Shown here: positions 12,680-25,089 of the stretch, one piece after another
Layout of the letters: every line of letters starts with the position of its first letter
Numbering within the stretch: position 1 is the first letter of the stretch
From: Gnetum montanum
Lineage: Eukaryota; Streptophyta; Gnetopsida; Gnetales; Gnetaceae
DNA: 64,000 bases
NCBI GenBank assembly: GCA_015680685.1
Contig: MNCI01013584.1
Location: forward strand, 518,816-582,815
Reading direction: 5' to 3'
Notes under the pieces: generated by a model
What the model saw: only the letters and a program-made list of their open reading frames with translations
Database searches by the model: none
Told to the model about the DNA's origin: nothing
Made by a program: the position numbers and the translations under genes

Positions 12680-13517
12680 TGATGAGTGGGAAGGTACCCC
12701 TACACCCAACCATACAAATATGAGCATTCACATGTGATCTGGTCAAACTCCAAGGATTAAGCACTTATGCACCTATGCAGAACAAGGATGAGTTATGCAA
12801 TTGTTGTCTTCCCAAGCTTACTTGTAAGTCACAATTGTATGGTTAAGTAAACTCGAGGTATATCATTTTTTATGTTTTTTATATTTTCTATCTTGGTCTC
12901 TTAAGTGTGTGAAATGAAAATATTTAGTTAACTAATGGGTTTTTATAGCTCTAATGTTAATTAAATCCTAACACCAGCATCTGTTCCCACTCTCTGGACC
13001 CATCCTAAACCAGTGTAACACTTCTGGGATTATCAAACACTAGTCATTACCAAGTGTTCCATGTATGCTCGAAGTGGTCATGCTAAGTGTGCTAATTCAT
13101 TGATAATTAATAATTCTATATAAATAACATTGATTAACTAATGTGAGCATCAAATAATAGTAAATAACATTAAATGCAATAGTTAAGTTATTCTGAATGT
13201 TACAAGGTTTATCACAAATTCCATCTCTATTTTCGAATACAAGGTGTGCTCAGGTACACAATGCTCAAATAAAGATCTATTCACTCTATGACTCCTACTG
13301 TGGGCACTCAAAAATAGTTCTAACTCTAGAAGAGAAAAATTGCAAGAGTTTGGCAAAAGAACTAAAAAATTACTACCAAAACCAAGCACCCCTATCTCTT
13401 ATTTATAGATAATAAGATAAGCTTTGACATTGCATGTCTAATGTCACTTGGCCAATCTGATATCTCATATCCAATAGTAGGGGTTTGATATCAGGTCACT
13501 TATTTAGTGACTCATCA
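12680..13517 (-). repeat. 3' LTR of Athila-like copy 1
   Basis: It starts TGATGAGTGG and ends GACTCATCA. A minus-strand TATA box CTATAAATAAGAGA lies at 13395-13408, and GATATC motifs lie upstream in U3 (13455-13498). The adjacent TACCCCCACGATGG (13518-13531) is the complement of the polypurine tract. Confidence 0.93.
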
Positions 13518-15719
13518 TACCCCCACGATGGAATGAAAAATAGTCCTCGAGTTCCATAAAAAATATTGGGAAGATACAGGATTATTGACTAAACAACAAC
13601 TAACAGTAACATGGAATGACAGACTCAAAATTCCCAATGAACAAATTGACAAACATATTACAATATTGGTGTTCATAACCATTGTGGTGAACACTATACA
13701 TAGATGACATCCAAACCCTCATTTGACAGCTTGAAGAGAGAGAGAGAAGAAAAGAAAATGAGGCATGTTGGTGCTAATGTCAAAAATGTGCACACCATTT
13801 TTTGTCCATGGCCACATGACTAAGCTTATTCCTTATGTAAATGCTTTTACTCTAGTCCATCCTGAGTGCTCCCTCCTATCCCAATCCATTGTTCATTTGA
13901 TTGCCATCTGCACACACAACATAATCACGAATTAGCAAGGATAGATAAGATCTAATGCAATTGATCCCTTGCCTCAATATGAAGCACATTGGCTAGGTTA
14001 TGGGTATGGAAAATACTAGCTTATAGGTTTGTAACTAATGACTACCCAAGGTGTAGGGGTGAGATAAGTAATGGAATGAAAAAATTTGTGACAAGCCCCC
14101 ATGACTAAGAGCGAACCTCTAGTAGCAATAGGATGGAAAATGAAAGAAAAAGAAAGATAAAAAAAATAACAATAGTGAAGCCAATAAAAATGCATAGAAG
14201 GAAAGAGAAAGACAAAAATGGATGTCATGGATGGGATGAAATAAGAAATAGTTGATTGCAAGATATGTTTAAGGGAAAGAACTTAACAATTTCACCAAAA
14301 AGAAATGCCAATGGATCCTCCCTGAACCAGGCTCATGCCCTTTATGCCCTAACAAACCCACAAACCAAAGAGTTCGTAGGCTCTAAGAATGACATTTGGA
14401 AACAATAGTTAAGCATTCACCTACAAGAATTTACTAAAGAATAAAAATTTATCAACCAAGATATAGATTAATCATAAAACCCACAATGAGGTAGAATACA
14501 GGAAGCAATACGGAAAGAGAAAAGCGAATTTGAATGGAATCCCAAAATCAAGGTTGTCTGAAGTCCCTTTTGAATTATTTGGTTAAGGTAACTTAATAAA
14601 ATTTAGTCCAAATCTAGATTAAAACTAACCACATCTAGTGACCTCGCATTAACATACTTCCATAGAATGCTTCCACAAAGCAACTGCCACCCCAAAAAGA
14701 GAAGAATAGAGAAGTAGGAACTGAGAAAGGGCTTTAGTTAGAGGGACCCTTCAAGCATGGGTAACATGTCTTTCCAGTGCCATAACTAGCGCTTACAGCC
14801 CATGTTCCTTTATTATGTCTAAGGAGTGTGCTTTGAATATCTACTAGTTTTTTTTAAGTGGGAACCACACCATGTGAAGACTTATTTGATTCATTCAACT
14901 TCTTGATATTAGTCAACAGTAGAAGGGTGAAAAACCTATGAAAAACATTCAAGTACCCAAGAACATAGCCAGCATAAATGCATCAAATCCCTTTGAAGTC
15001 ACACCCTTTTTAATCCATTTGAATCTTTCCTTGGGTTGAAAAATAACAAGCCACAAATTCATTAATAGGTTTGATTAGAAAAAGGGATAGTACATTTCCA
15101 AAACAAAGGGAGACAAAGTGTTGCATGGATGAATGGATGACATGGAATCATTACCTATTTTATTAAAAGAAACCATATCTTAGCATTAACATTAAAAGTC
15201 AAAGGTAAAAACCAAACATTAGCAATCAACACCATTATAGTACAACCCACCATCATGAGCACTTATTATGTGATGAATGAGAATAAATCAAATAAAATGT
15301 AATAGAGAAAGAAATAGTAAAAATGTTGATGATGGTGTAAAACAAAAATAAGTAAAGATGAACCCTAAACCCACCATCATGAGCACTTATTATGTGACGA
15401 ATGAGAATAAATTAAACAAAATGTAATAGAGAAAGAAATAGTAAAAATGTTAATGATGGTGTAAAAAAAATAAGTAAAGATGAAAAATGTGTAAAACAAA
15501 AATGTGTAAAAAAAAAGACAAAAGAAATTGAGGGCTTAGAATAATTAGCATTGGTTGCCATCTCCCCTCCCCCAACTAAGTTGGAAGGAGGAGATCTGAA
15601 AGAATAACCAAGGCTATCCATTAACAGAGGTAGCGTTAGTACTAAACATTTTGGATTCATGAAAAGGTTTGATTTGCTAAATGTTGACCAATAATTTCTT
15701 ATTTGAGCTTCTAGGTTTA
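13518..15719 (-). other. Non-coding space after integrase, Athila-like copy 1
   Basis: About 2.2 kb lies between integrase and the 3' LTR. No envelope-like open frame is seen. It shares short patches with 40271-42268 of copy 2, so it is ancestral to the family. It holds a 124 bp tandem duplication at 15245-15485. Confidence 0.7.
15245..15485. repeat. 124 bp tandem duplication in Athila-like copy 1
   Basis: ACCCACCATCATGAGCAC at 15245 recurs at 15369, and the homology continues for the full 124 bp with only a handful of differences. The equivalent place in copy 2 has no such duplication, so it arose in this copy. Confidence 0.92.
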
Positions 15720-16900
15720 TAGATCATCATGGCCCTTGAAGGAAAATTTTCATGAATGATATAAGGTCCTTCCCATAGCATGTGAAATTTAGTTAATTGT
15801 GGAACATGTGTGGGATTCTAATAAAGAACCCTATCTCCTGGTTGGTATTTGACTTGTCTAATTCTTAGGTCATGACATTGTTTGTTAAAGGCCTTATGTA
15901 GTTCATTGTATGATAGAGTAGCTAATCGATTTTCATCTAGGAAGTTAAGATTCATTAACCATTCCTTCTGTGCTAGACTGAGATCAAGGTTAAGGTCACC
16001 TATTGTAGATAGTGTATAGAGCTCAGCTTGCATAGCAAGTGTTGGAAGTTTACCGTACACTAACTCATAGGGACAATAGCCTATAGGGAGTTTCCATGTG
16101 AAGTAGTAGGCCTAAAGAGCATCATTAAATTTGGTGCTCCAATCTTGCCTATATTTGCCAATGGTTCATGTCAAAATTTTTGTGATTTCCCAATTGGTAA
16201 CTTCGGCTTGACCATTCACTTGAGGATGATATGGTGTAGTCAATTTATGCTTAACTCCTAAGTGTTGCATCAACTTCCAAAAAGTCACACTTGTAAAATG
16301 TGTACCATTATTAGAAATAAGTGCACAAGGCATGCCAAACCTACTCATGATTTGTTGTTAAACAAATTGTATAGCGGTAGATGATGTATAGTTAGTAACA
16401 ATAGTTGCTTCTACCCATTTTTCAAAATAATCAATAGCAACAACAATGTATACTTTTCCATTGGACATCAGTGTAATAGACCCCATAAAATTAATACCCC
16501 ATATGTCAAAGGGTTGTAAGGGTTGAATCCATTATTGTGGACCCTCCATTCTAGCAGTCATTCCCCCATCGTGTTGGCAGCACTCACAAGATTGGACAAA
16601 ATAATGGACATCCCAAAATAATGTAGGCCAATAATATCCTGCAAGCAAGATTTTAATGGCTATTTATCTCCTAGTGTAATGACCCCCAAGGGCCCTCATG
16701 AGCATCTTGGAGAACTTGCAATTGATCTGAATCAGTAACAAACCATCAAACCAAGCCATCAAAACACACCTTGTAAATTTTTTTGTTGATTTCCATGAAA
16801 TGTTTGACTTGGTGGAGAAACTGTTGTTTCTTTCTAAAGTCTAGCCCTTGTGGTGTTTCTTGTGTAACAAGATAAGTAAGAATGCTACTATACCAATTTT
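15720..16900 (-). pseudogene. Athila-like integrase remnant (copy 1)
   Basis: The catalytic core fragment at 16166-16348 reads SRFGMPCALISNNGTHFTS, where the catalytic Asp of the usual ISDNG block is Asn. It continues TPYHPQVNGQAEVTNWEI with the catalytic Glu kept. The C-terminal part at 15818-16060 reads LAQKEWLMNLNFLDENRLA and YQPGDRVLY. Stops occur between the parts. Confidence 0.88.
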
Positions 16901-16990
16901 TATTTGTGGGTGATTGATTATTTATTACACCTACAAAGAGAATTTCATCAAGTGATTAGAAATTGGATATTCATCCTCTTTATTGTCCCA

Positions 16991-17209
16991 TCAGAACTGA
17001 GATAAATAATTGGCAACAACATTCTTGGTGCCTTTACAATCTACTATCGTGAGATCGAACTCTTGCAAGATCACAAGCCATCGTATGATGTGCAGGCTCA
17101 TCATTGGTTTATTCATAAGGAATTGAATTGCACTATGATCTGTGTGTACAAATACCTTATAGCCTAATACATAGTGCCTAAATTTCTCTAGTACAAACAC
17201 CATGACCAT
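16991..17209 (-). pseudogene. Athila-like RNase H (copy 1)
   Basis: A continuous 72-codon frame reads VFVLEKFRHYVLGYKVFVHT, DHSAIQFLMNK, RWLVILQEFDLTI and NVVANYLSQF. This is the RNase H of gypsy elements of the Athila type; the final conserved Asp of the ADxLSR block is Asn. It is open by chance survival only, as its flanks are broken. Confidence 0.9.
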
Positions 17210-18260
17210 TAACTCTTTTTCTGTTGTGGTATAGTTGAGTTGTGCACTAGCAATGCTATGACTTGCATAGTGAATGTAATAGGGACGTTTTTGGTCATCT
17301 AACTGTGTAAGTATAGTTCCTAAAACAAAATTGGATGTGTCAGTTATTATATGGAATGATCTAGACCAGTTAAGAGCTTGTAGAATGGGTGTTTCTATGA
17401 GCTTCTACTTCAAAGTTTGGAAAGCTAACTCACATTCCTTGGTCCATTCAAAGGGTACATCCTTTTCATTAATTCTACCAATGGTTTTGCAATCTTCAAA
17501 AAGTTCTTGATGAAACATCTATAATAGCTAGTATGTCCAATGAATGATTGAACATCTTTTATAGTTTCAGGTTGATAAGTGATTTCTTGGATGACTTTAA
17601 TTTTTTCAGGATCTACCTCTATCCCTATTTGTGAAATTTTATGTCCTAATACAATGCCCTCTTGGATCGTTAAGTGGATTTTCTACCAATTGAGCCTTAA
17701 GTTGGTTTCAACACATCACTTCAGCACTTGCTCTAATTGGTCCAATGCTTGTTCAAAGTTCACTTTGTAGCTGGAGAAATCATCCATAAAAACCTCCATA
17801 CCATTCCCTATTTGCTGCTAAAATATACTAACTAAACGTTGAAATGTCGCTGGAGCATTGTACAAGCCAAAAAACATCTGCCTATATGAAAATGTCCCCT
17901 AAGGACTTGTGAATGTAGTTTTGGCTTGGTCTTTTGGTGCTATTTGGATTTGATTGTACCCACTATAACTATCTAGAAAACCATAATAACAATGTCCTAC
18001 AATGGTATCTAAGACTTGGTCAATGAATGGAAAATGGGAAATGATCTTTAAATGTTTTCATGTTTAATAGCCTAAAGTCTATACACATCCTTCATTTACC
18101 ATAGTTTTTAGGCACGATGGCTAATGGACTAACCCATTCACTATCAGTAATGGGGTAGATAAACCTAGCCTTCAAAAGTTGTTCAATTTCTTCCTTAACT
18201 ACTTGCTTAAGCTTTGGGTTTAGTTATCTTTGCGGTTATTGTCCAAGCTTCATAGAGGAA
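17210..18260 (-). pseudogene. Athila-like reverse transcriptase remnant (copy 1)
   Basis: The minus strand carries GMEVFMDDFSSYKVNFEQAL near 17740-17805. FMDDFS is the Athila-type catalytic block. Upstream fragments include a recognisable W..RMCVDYR-like region near 18080 in broken frames. The thumb region near 17500-17640 is broken by stops. Confidence 0.85.
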
Positions 18261-18299
18261 TCAGTGTAAATTCTATGTTGGCATATCCTAGGATCTATT

Positions 18300-19400
18300 T
18301 TGGTTAATTTGGGATATGACCAAGCAAAGACTTTTCACCATTTTTTACCATCTTCAGTAGTCCTTCTTTTTGTTGAGGAGTGAGCTTAGCATTAATGATC
18401 ACAAATTTTTCATTCTCAAGAAATGCATACTCCATACCAGTGGGCAATGATTTTAATTTAAGGGGCTCTTGCTTAAACTCATCAGGGATTTCCAACTTCC
18501 CCCAATTGATATCTTCAGTGTCAGTACTTGGAAGTTGGTGATGGACTTGCTCTAATGCATCTATTCTTTCAATGTAGGCACAAGTCAATATCTCAGTTGG
18601 TTCCATGCATAAATTTGAATTGTTCTCTAATTCAGTTGTCAACCACTGGGTGCCTTCCTATCTTGTGGCTTCTGCATACAGGCATCTTTGTATGTCAGAT
18701 ACTTGTGCACACTAGTTGCATGCAAGCAATGTTGAGTGTTGTATAAACTAAGACTTCTACACATAGTTGCACCATGTGTCACTGTATGCAATGCATGAAA
18801 CTTTCTTCTTCTTGATCTTTCCAAATTTATTTTCTTTTAATATCTCTAGGGAAAGATTACGCATTCCTATGTGCAAATTAATTGTACTTAGCCATGCTCT
18901 TTCCATTATGATTGGGAAGTCCCCCTTACAATTGTTAACTTGGATCACTAGAAAATTGGTTGGATACAACCACCGACAAATAGTGGTGACAATGTCCTCC
19001 ACTAGTCCCAATGGAACAATGATGGACTAGTTGGCCAACTCTAAATGAATGTTACTCTTATTTAGCAGAAGTAGGCTCTAGGCTTTATACATTTCTTGGG
19101 AGATCAAATTAACACCAGAACCTAAATCTAAAAGAGCTTTACAAGGTTCATTTCTCATGATTTAAAAATAAATAAGAGCACTTCTAGGATCAAAGAATTT
19201 CCTAGGAAGATGGCTAGCTTTAATCCAATCGGTGATGATGTGAGTTAACATGACAGTGTGCATTGAGTGTGGTTTTTGGTTTGAAGGAAGCTCTAAATAT
19301 TCAAACAATGATGAGGCATTTGGGTAATTAGCCACTCATGATTGTAAGGACTTGATTAGACTATTGGTTCTAAAGAAAGTTATCCTCTTTGATTGGTTCT
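18300..19400 (-). pseudogene. Athila-like aspartic protease region remnant (copy 1)
   Basis: The active-site block reads KALLDLGSGVNLIS near 19098-19140 (D-L-G-S instead of D-S-G). It is followed by FPIIMERAWLSTINLHIGM near 18850-18930, the second conserved block. The stretch 18304-18642 is open for 112 codons and links protease to RT. Confidence 0.8.
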
Positions 19401-19899
19401 CCAAACCAATAGTAGGTTGAAGATTGATAGCCCTTCTAGCACTACGTTGCTATGGTTGGGTAGGAAGCTCACCCTACATAATTGGATCAAGTGGTAATGG
19501 AGCTAAGGGTGGAAGAGATGTAGACAAATGAGAAGGGTAGTGCATATGTGGAGCATTACCCCTAGAAAAAGAAGAAGTTCTATAGTACTCAAGGGTCTAG
19601 TAGTAAGATTGAAGAGCATCATGACTAGTAGAGTCACGTGGAGAGATCAGCTATTGAATGTAATATCCATATGGGTCAGCTTGATGGTAATGATATTGTT
19701 GATGTGGTAGTGGCATTCCCCATGACTGTGGGTGTTGCCACTATTGATACTATTCATTTTATTGTGGAGGAGCTCCCACTCAGATAATATGTCAAGGGTT
19801 GGTGGAACTACCTTGGATTACCTTGAGAATAAGTTAACCTTCTAGGTGTTTTTCATCTATTTAATCATGGGTTTAATGCATATATCCCAGACTCTTGTA

Positions 19900-21789
19900 G
19901 ATGTGACACTATTGGGCAACATCCCTTACGATGGTCATATTGGCAAATCTCACATCTGCCATCATTTTCTGTATCCAAATCCACAACCTCTTCAATGACA
20001 GTAAACTTTCCCTTACCCTTGTTACATGCATACTCAGCTTCTTTCTTTTTCCTTCTCTCTTGATCACTACTTTGTTCTCAAGACTCCTTTGCTATTTTTA
20101 GGATAGCTTGAAATTTGTTGTCTAGGGAGTTCCACATTTGATCCACCTTTGTTAATACTTCTAATGCAAATTTTTAAATGGAAAATTTTTTTCTATTCAC
20201 CATCGCTTAAGTGGTGACTCTTCTTCATCTTCAAAAAATCCAATTTCTTTCTCTCGAAGGGAATGATCTCTATTGTACTTCCAAACACTTTCTTTTTTTC
20301 TCAATTAATCTTCCTCCTTGGCAACTCACTCCAAAAATCTTTGTATTTGATGGGCTCTGAGCTCAAATAGCCTTCCTTAGGCATAAGTCCCAAGGGTTAT
20401 TTGCATTTCGTACCTAAGCCCATCTACGAGATGGCATAGTTGTTCCTTTTGTGAGTAAACATGGCTATAGAAATGATGTAATAATGAATAATATCAATCA
20501 ATTATAGCATCCAAGGGTTCATGTCCTAATTGTTTTCATCCTTGGATTTACATATGCAGGTTGGACACTAGGGAGTACATTTAATACTTATCATTAAATA
20601 GCTCTAACATGGTACTCCATCAACGAATGGATTCCAATTCCAAGGATCGATACCAGCTTTCTACTTCCTTGATCAGTGTTCGTGAAAATAACTTTAGCTT
20701 TTTTAACTCATTTTCAATATTTTTCAAGGCACATGCATCATGAAATGCTTGTAAATGGTTTTGAGGATTAGTATTGTATCCCCCTTCAAATTGTGGGATG
20801 TTATTCATGTCTGTTCTTTTGATCCTAATATCTTACTAGTGCCTTGCTAGAATCCTAATAGCCTCTGCTATATTTAACATACTTCAAGTAGTGAGTAGGG
20901 GTTCATCATGATCATGCTACCTATGGCATCTATGATGCCTATGCTATTTCCTACTCTCCCTTCTTTCGTAATGTGTCTCTCTGGAATGCCCTTGCTCCCT
21001 TTCTCTATTTTTCTGTCGATGATTTCTATTTTTCCTACCATTTTCCTCATGGTCTCACCCTTTACAACTATGTTCAGATCCCGAAGAAGAGGAGGAAGAA
21101 GATGATGAAGGTGAAGAAGAAGGAGGATTGGCACCATGTCAGCTCTTGCAACCTTCTCTTCAGTGGTTGCAACCTCAATCATAGTTATGATCGTGATGTC
21201 CATCATTGTCATGCGTTCGTGTTCCTTTTCTAAACCCTTTGTATCTATTGGTACCAAAACTTGAGTTATGAATAGTTGAGTGAAGATTCTGATACCCAAC
21301 TCCTTGACTAAAGTCAAAGAGAGGAACATTATTTTGTGGAAAACCTCCTGAGACAAGTTCATCATTGTCATTCTTACCTAGGACATACCGGACATCCTGA
21401 GACCACTTCCTCTTCATAGATTCATAATGTCTCTCCTGTTGTAGATCCCTCTAGCGTTGTGCCTCCATGGGTCAATAATTTCTAGAATCCTGTTCATGCA
21501 CAACATACTCTAACTATAACTGCTGCATACCAATTCGTGTGAGAGCATGAAGAAGCATGCTTGGGATTGAGTGATTAGGAGGTAACACTATGTTACCTTC
21601 TAAATCATACAATTGCAGTTGTTCATCCTAGTGGAGAATAAAGGTAAAGTCTAGTATATACTCATTAGGATGAGTGTATACCATGCAAAACTATTGGGGC
21701 ACTGGTGGATCATCTTGTGCATCCCACCTCTAATTGTTCATGGTATCGGACCTAGTCGGTGAAGCACTCTCATAAGAAGAAGGAGACAT
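19900..21789 (-). pseudogene. Athila-like gag remnant (copy 1)
   Basis: It begins MSPSSYESASPTR at 21789, parallel to MSSSHRS in copy 2. The capsid block LKLFSRTLIKEVESWYRSLE lies near 20630-20700. A Cys/His cluster RCEICQYDHRKGCC lies near 19920-19985. At least five stops interrupt the frame. Confidence 0.82.
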
Positions 21790-21904
21790 GATTGATTACT
21801 TAGTGTGTGGTACTCTTTTCCAATGATTATAGGATAGTTAACCTTAAGGATTTGTTCCAATGATGGAAGGATTTCCTAAGTTCTAATCAACTCACAAACA
21901 AAAA

Positions 21905-21924
21905 ATCTCCAGCAATGGTGCCAA
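21905..21924 (-). other. Primer binding site, Athila-like copy 1
   Basis: Directly after the 5' LTR the minus strand reads TTGGCACCATTGCTGGAGA. It differs from the tRNA-Asp type TTGGCGCCGTTGCCGGGGA mainly by transitions, most at CpG sites. Confidence 0.78.
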
Positions 21925-22770
21925 TGATGAGCAGCAAGGTACCCCTATACCCAACCATATGAATACAAGCATTCATGTGTGATCTGGTTAAACTCTAAGG
22001 ATTAAGTGCTTATGCACCTACATAGAACAAGGATGAGTTATGCAGTTGTTATCTTCCCAAGCTTACTTGTAAGGAACAATTATATGGTTAAGTAAACTCA
22101 AGATATATGATTTTTTATGTTTTTTATATTTTCTATCTTGGCCTCCAAAGTGTGTGAAATGAAAAGATTTATTTAACTAATATATTTTTGTAACTCTAAT
22201 GTTAATCAAATCCTAACACCAACATCTATTTCCACTCTTCGAACACATCCTAAACCAGTGTAACACTAGTGGCATTACCAAATGCTAGTTGTTACTAGGT
22301 TACCAAGTGTTCCATGTATGCTTGAAGTAGTCGTGCTGAGTGTGCTAATTCATTGATAATTAATAATTCTATAGAAATAACATTGATTAACTAATGAAAG
22401 CATCAAATAATAGTAAATAACATTAAATGCAATAGTTAAGCTATTTGGAATGTTGCAAGGTTTATCACAAAGTTTGTCTTTATTTCTGGATACAAGGTGT
22501 GCTTAGGTACACAATGCTCGAATAAAGATCTACTCACTCTATGACTCATACTACAAGCACTCAGAAATAATTCTAACTCTAGAAGAGAAAAAATGCAAGA
22601 GTCTGGCTAAAGGACTGAAAAATTACTACCAAAACAAAGCACCCCTATTTCTTATTTATAGACAACAAGATAGGCTCTAACATTGCATGTCTGATGTCAC
22701 TTGGCCAATCATATATTGCATATTTGATATTGGAGCTCTGATATCATGTTGCTTATTTGGTGACTCATCA
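21925..22770 (-). repeat. 5' LTR of Athila-like copy 1
   Basis: It aligns along its length with 12680-13517. The TATA box is at 22648-22661 on the minus strand. Many differences from its partner are transitions, which indicates long residence. Confidence 0.93.
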
Positions 22771-24035
22771 ATTACGTATCTCAATTCTCAACGAAAGGTC
22801 AAGCTATAGTCATACAACTTATGATTTCACCTATTGATGACCAAAGAGCCATAGATCCTAAGTTTCATGATGAACACATTAACATAGTTAGCCAGGTGCT
22901 CGATGGCTATGAGGTAGTCATGAACTTAAATGGAGCTTCAACTACCCATGGAGCTAGTGTTGCTACCATTGTAACATTTCCATCTAGTGAAATCCAATCC
23001 TTTTCCTATCATTTTGGGTTCTCATGTACCAACAACATAGCAGAATGTGAGGGTTTGATTAGAGGAATAATGGTATCTTGTTATCTAGGAATTAGATGCC
23101 TAGCCATCAAAGGTGATTCACAACTCATGGTTAACCAAGTAACCGAAGACTATGCATGCAAAGATAAGCACTTACAACCTTACTATGATCTAGGGAAGTA
23201 GTTATTACAATAATTCATAGACATTGATATCCAACACATACCTTGAAATGAAAATTCCATAGTTGATGCAATTACAACATTAGCCCTTAGTGTGATGCCA
23301 AGTGTGTTTAGCATGTTTCCCACCTTAACTATGGACTACAGTATTCCCATTACATAGAACACTGAGGATACCTTTTCGGTTATCATTCATACTACTCCTC
23401 CCAATGAGTGGTGTGATGATATAAAATTTTATCTTATGCATGATGAATCCTCACAAGGCCTAACTACTACTCAGAAGGATGTCATATGCAAGTGATTAAA
23501 GAAGTATGTCATCGTAGGTGATAACCCATTATGTCAATACTCCTATGATGGCATACTCCTAAAGTGTTTAGGTAAAATCAAAGCCAAAAAAATCCTACAG
23601 AAGGTTCATAAGCTTATTTGTGAAGGACATATAGGACCTAGAGACATGGCCACTAAGATTAGATGGTTAGGCTACTATTGGCCCCATATGGAGAATGACT
23701 ACCTACAAAAGGTTAAGTGAGGTGACACATGCCAATGATATAGCAACCTGATATATGTATCACCAACTGACTTACATACAACCCAAATAACATGGCTATT
23801 TCAATGATGGGGATTGGATATCATTATATCCATAACACCTAAGTCTTCCCTAGGACATATCTACTACATCATCATCATTGAATACTTCACCAAGAGGGTT
23901 GAGGCCATTTTCTTAAGGAAGATCACATCTGAACAAGTTTGAAAATTTACCATAGATAACATTGTAGCTTATTTTGGCACACCCATGATCATAGTTATGG
24001 ATAATGAGCCTCAATTTAGTATCCAAGAAACCAAG
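22771..24035 (+). pseudogene. Tat-like pol, right part: second RNase H and integrase
   Basis: From 22821 the frame reads LNGASTTHGASVA, TNNIAECEGLIRGIM, LGIRCLAIKGDSQLMVNQVT. This is the archaeal-type second RNase H that marks Tat-lineage elements, with the first catalytic Asp changed to Asn. Integrase follows: EGHIGPRDMATKIRWLGYYW, then WGLDIIISITPKS, and VMDNEPQF near 23995-24020. Stops are frequent. The sequence is cut at 24035 by an Athila-like LTR. Confidence 0.85.
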
Positions 24036-24888
24036 TGATGAGTTACGGTTGGTTACATTGATGAGGCCCCGTCGACTAGGCCCTATTGATGTCGGGTCTG
24101 TTTTTTCCTATAAATATAAACTCACCAACCACATTTATAGTAATAGATTGATAGCAATAGCAAATCTCTTGTAGTTTTTCCACTTAAAATTTAGAATATT
24201 TTCCTGAGTGCCTGTAGTAGAAGTCATTGAGTATACAAATCTTTATTCGAGCATTATTATACCTTAGCACAATAGTGTGTACGATAATAAAGATGAGATT
24301 CTTGATAAACCTTGTAGCATTATAGATAACTTAGCTACTTTATTCATGCATTTAATATTTTTAATTATTTATTTAATATTTTCTAGTAATTAAGCTAATT
24401 AAGTGAGATAAGCTAGATAGATTAAATACATAAGTATGACTGCTTCGAGAATAACACATATTTTTTTGATAATCCTAGTAGCATTATTGTTTGGTATGCC
24501 TAGTAGCGTAGCACTAGGTAATCCAACAATAGATACATGGGTTCAGGATGTCTATGAAAAGTGGGATTAGATGCTTATGCTAGGATTAGTTATAGATCAG
24601 TTAGTTAGTTAAATCAAATTAGTTATTAAATTACCTTTTATCTCTCTTCAAGCTCTAACAAACATACGACATAAAATGATAAAAATCATATGCCTCAACT
24701 ACACTTAACCATATCTTTGTACTTCAAAACTATAATTGAGAAGACAATGAATGACCTTTAGGGCAAGGTCTGATTCTTAGAAAACTAGTGTACTAGAAAC
24801 TATAGAGTCTATGAAATTTTATTGGATCATGCATGAGTACTCTATGATTTGTATGGTTGGGCATACTGGTACCCTTCACCACTCACCA
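24036..24888 (+). repeat. 5' LTR of the truncated Athila-like copy
   Basis: It starts TGATGAG and ends ACTCACCA. The TATA box CTATAAATATA lies at 24108-24118. It aligns, in reverse orientation, with the LTRs at 12680-13517 and 21925-22770. Confidence 0.87.
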
Positions 24889-24910
24889 TTGGCACCATTG
24901 TCAAGGACTC
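24889..24910 (+). other. Primer binding site of the truncated Athila-like copy
   Basis: It reads TTGGCACCATTGTCAAGGA immediately after the LTR. This is the CpG-decayed form of the tRNA-Asp type TTGGCGCCGTTGCCGGGGA that I associate with Athila elements. Confidence 0.75.
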
Positions 24911-25089
24911 TATTTGTTGAAATATGCACTATCTAGGCTTAGTATATATCATTAATATCATTGGAAAAACCCCAAGGTTGACATCACTCTCACCTAACAC
25001 ATAACTACAAAAGCACATTGATACTTTATTTATTTGTAATTTTTTTTCTTCTCATAGGTGAAATGATACAAAATCACTGATCCCACAAG

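Larger units (their letters stand above)
12680..22770 (-). mobile_element. Athila-like Ty3/gypsy element, complete but dead (copy 1)
   Basis: This 10.1 kb element has LTRs of 838 bp (12680-13517) and 846 bp (21925-22770) with TGATGAG/CTCATCA ends. It has a perfect 5 bp target-site duplication ATTAC (12675-12679 and 22771-22775). Minus-strand order is 5' LTR, PBS, gag, protease, RT, RNase H, integrase, a non-coding space, purine tract and 3' LTR. It interrupts an older plus-strand Tat-like pol. All coding parts carry stops. Confidence 0.95.

Noticed and set aside
20874-21371. A 165-codon Met/Ile-rich minus-strand frame
   Set aside because: It is an alternative frame of the Athila-like gag linker (low-complexity Asp/His/Arg-rich DNA read out of phase). 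The true gag frame is the one starting at 21789.
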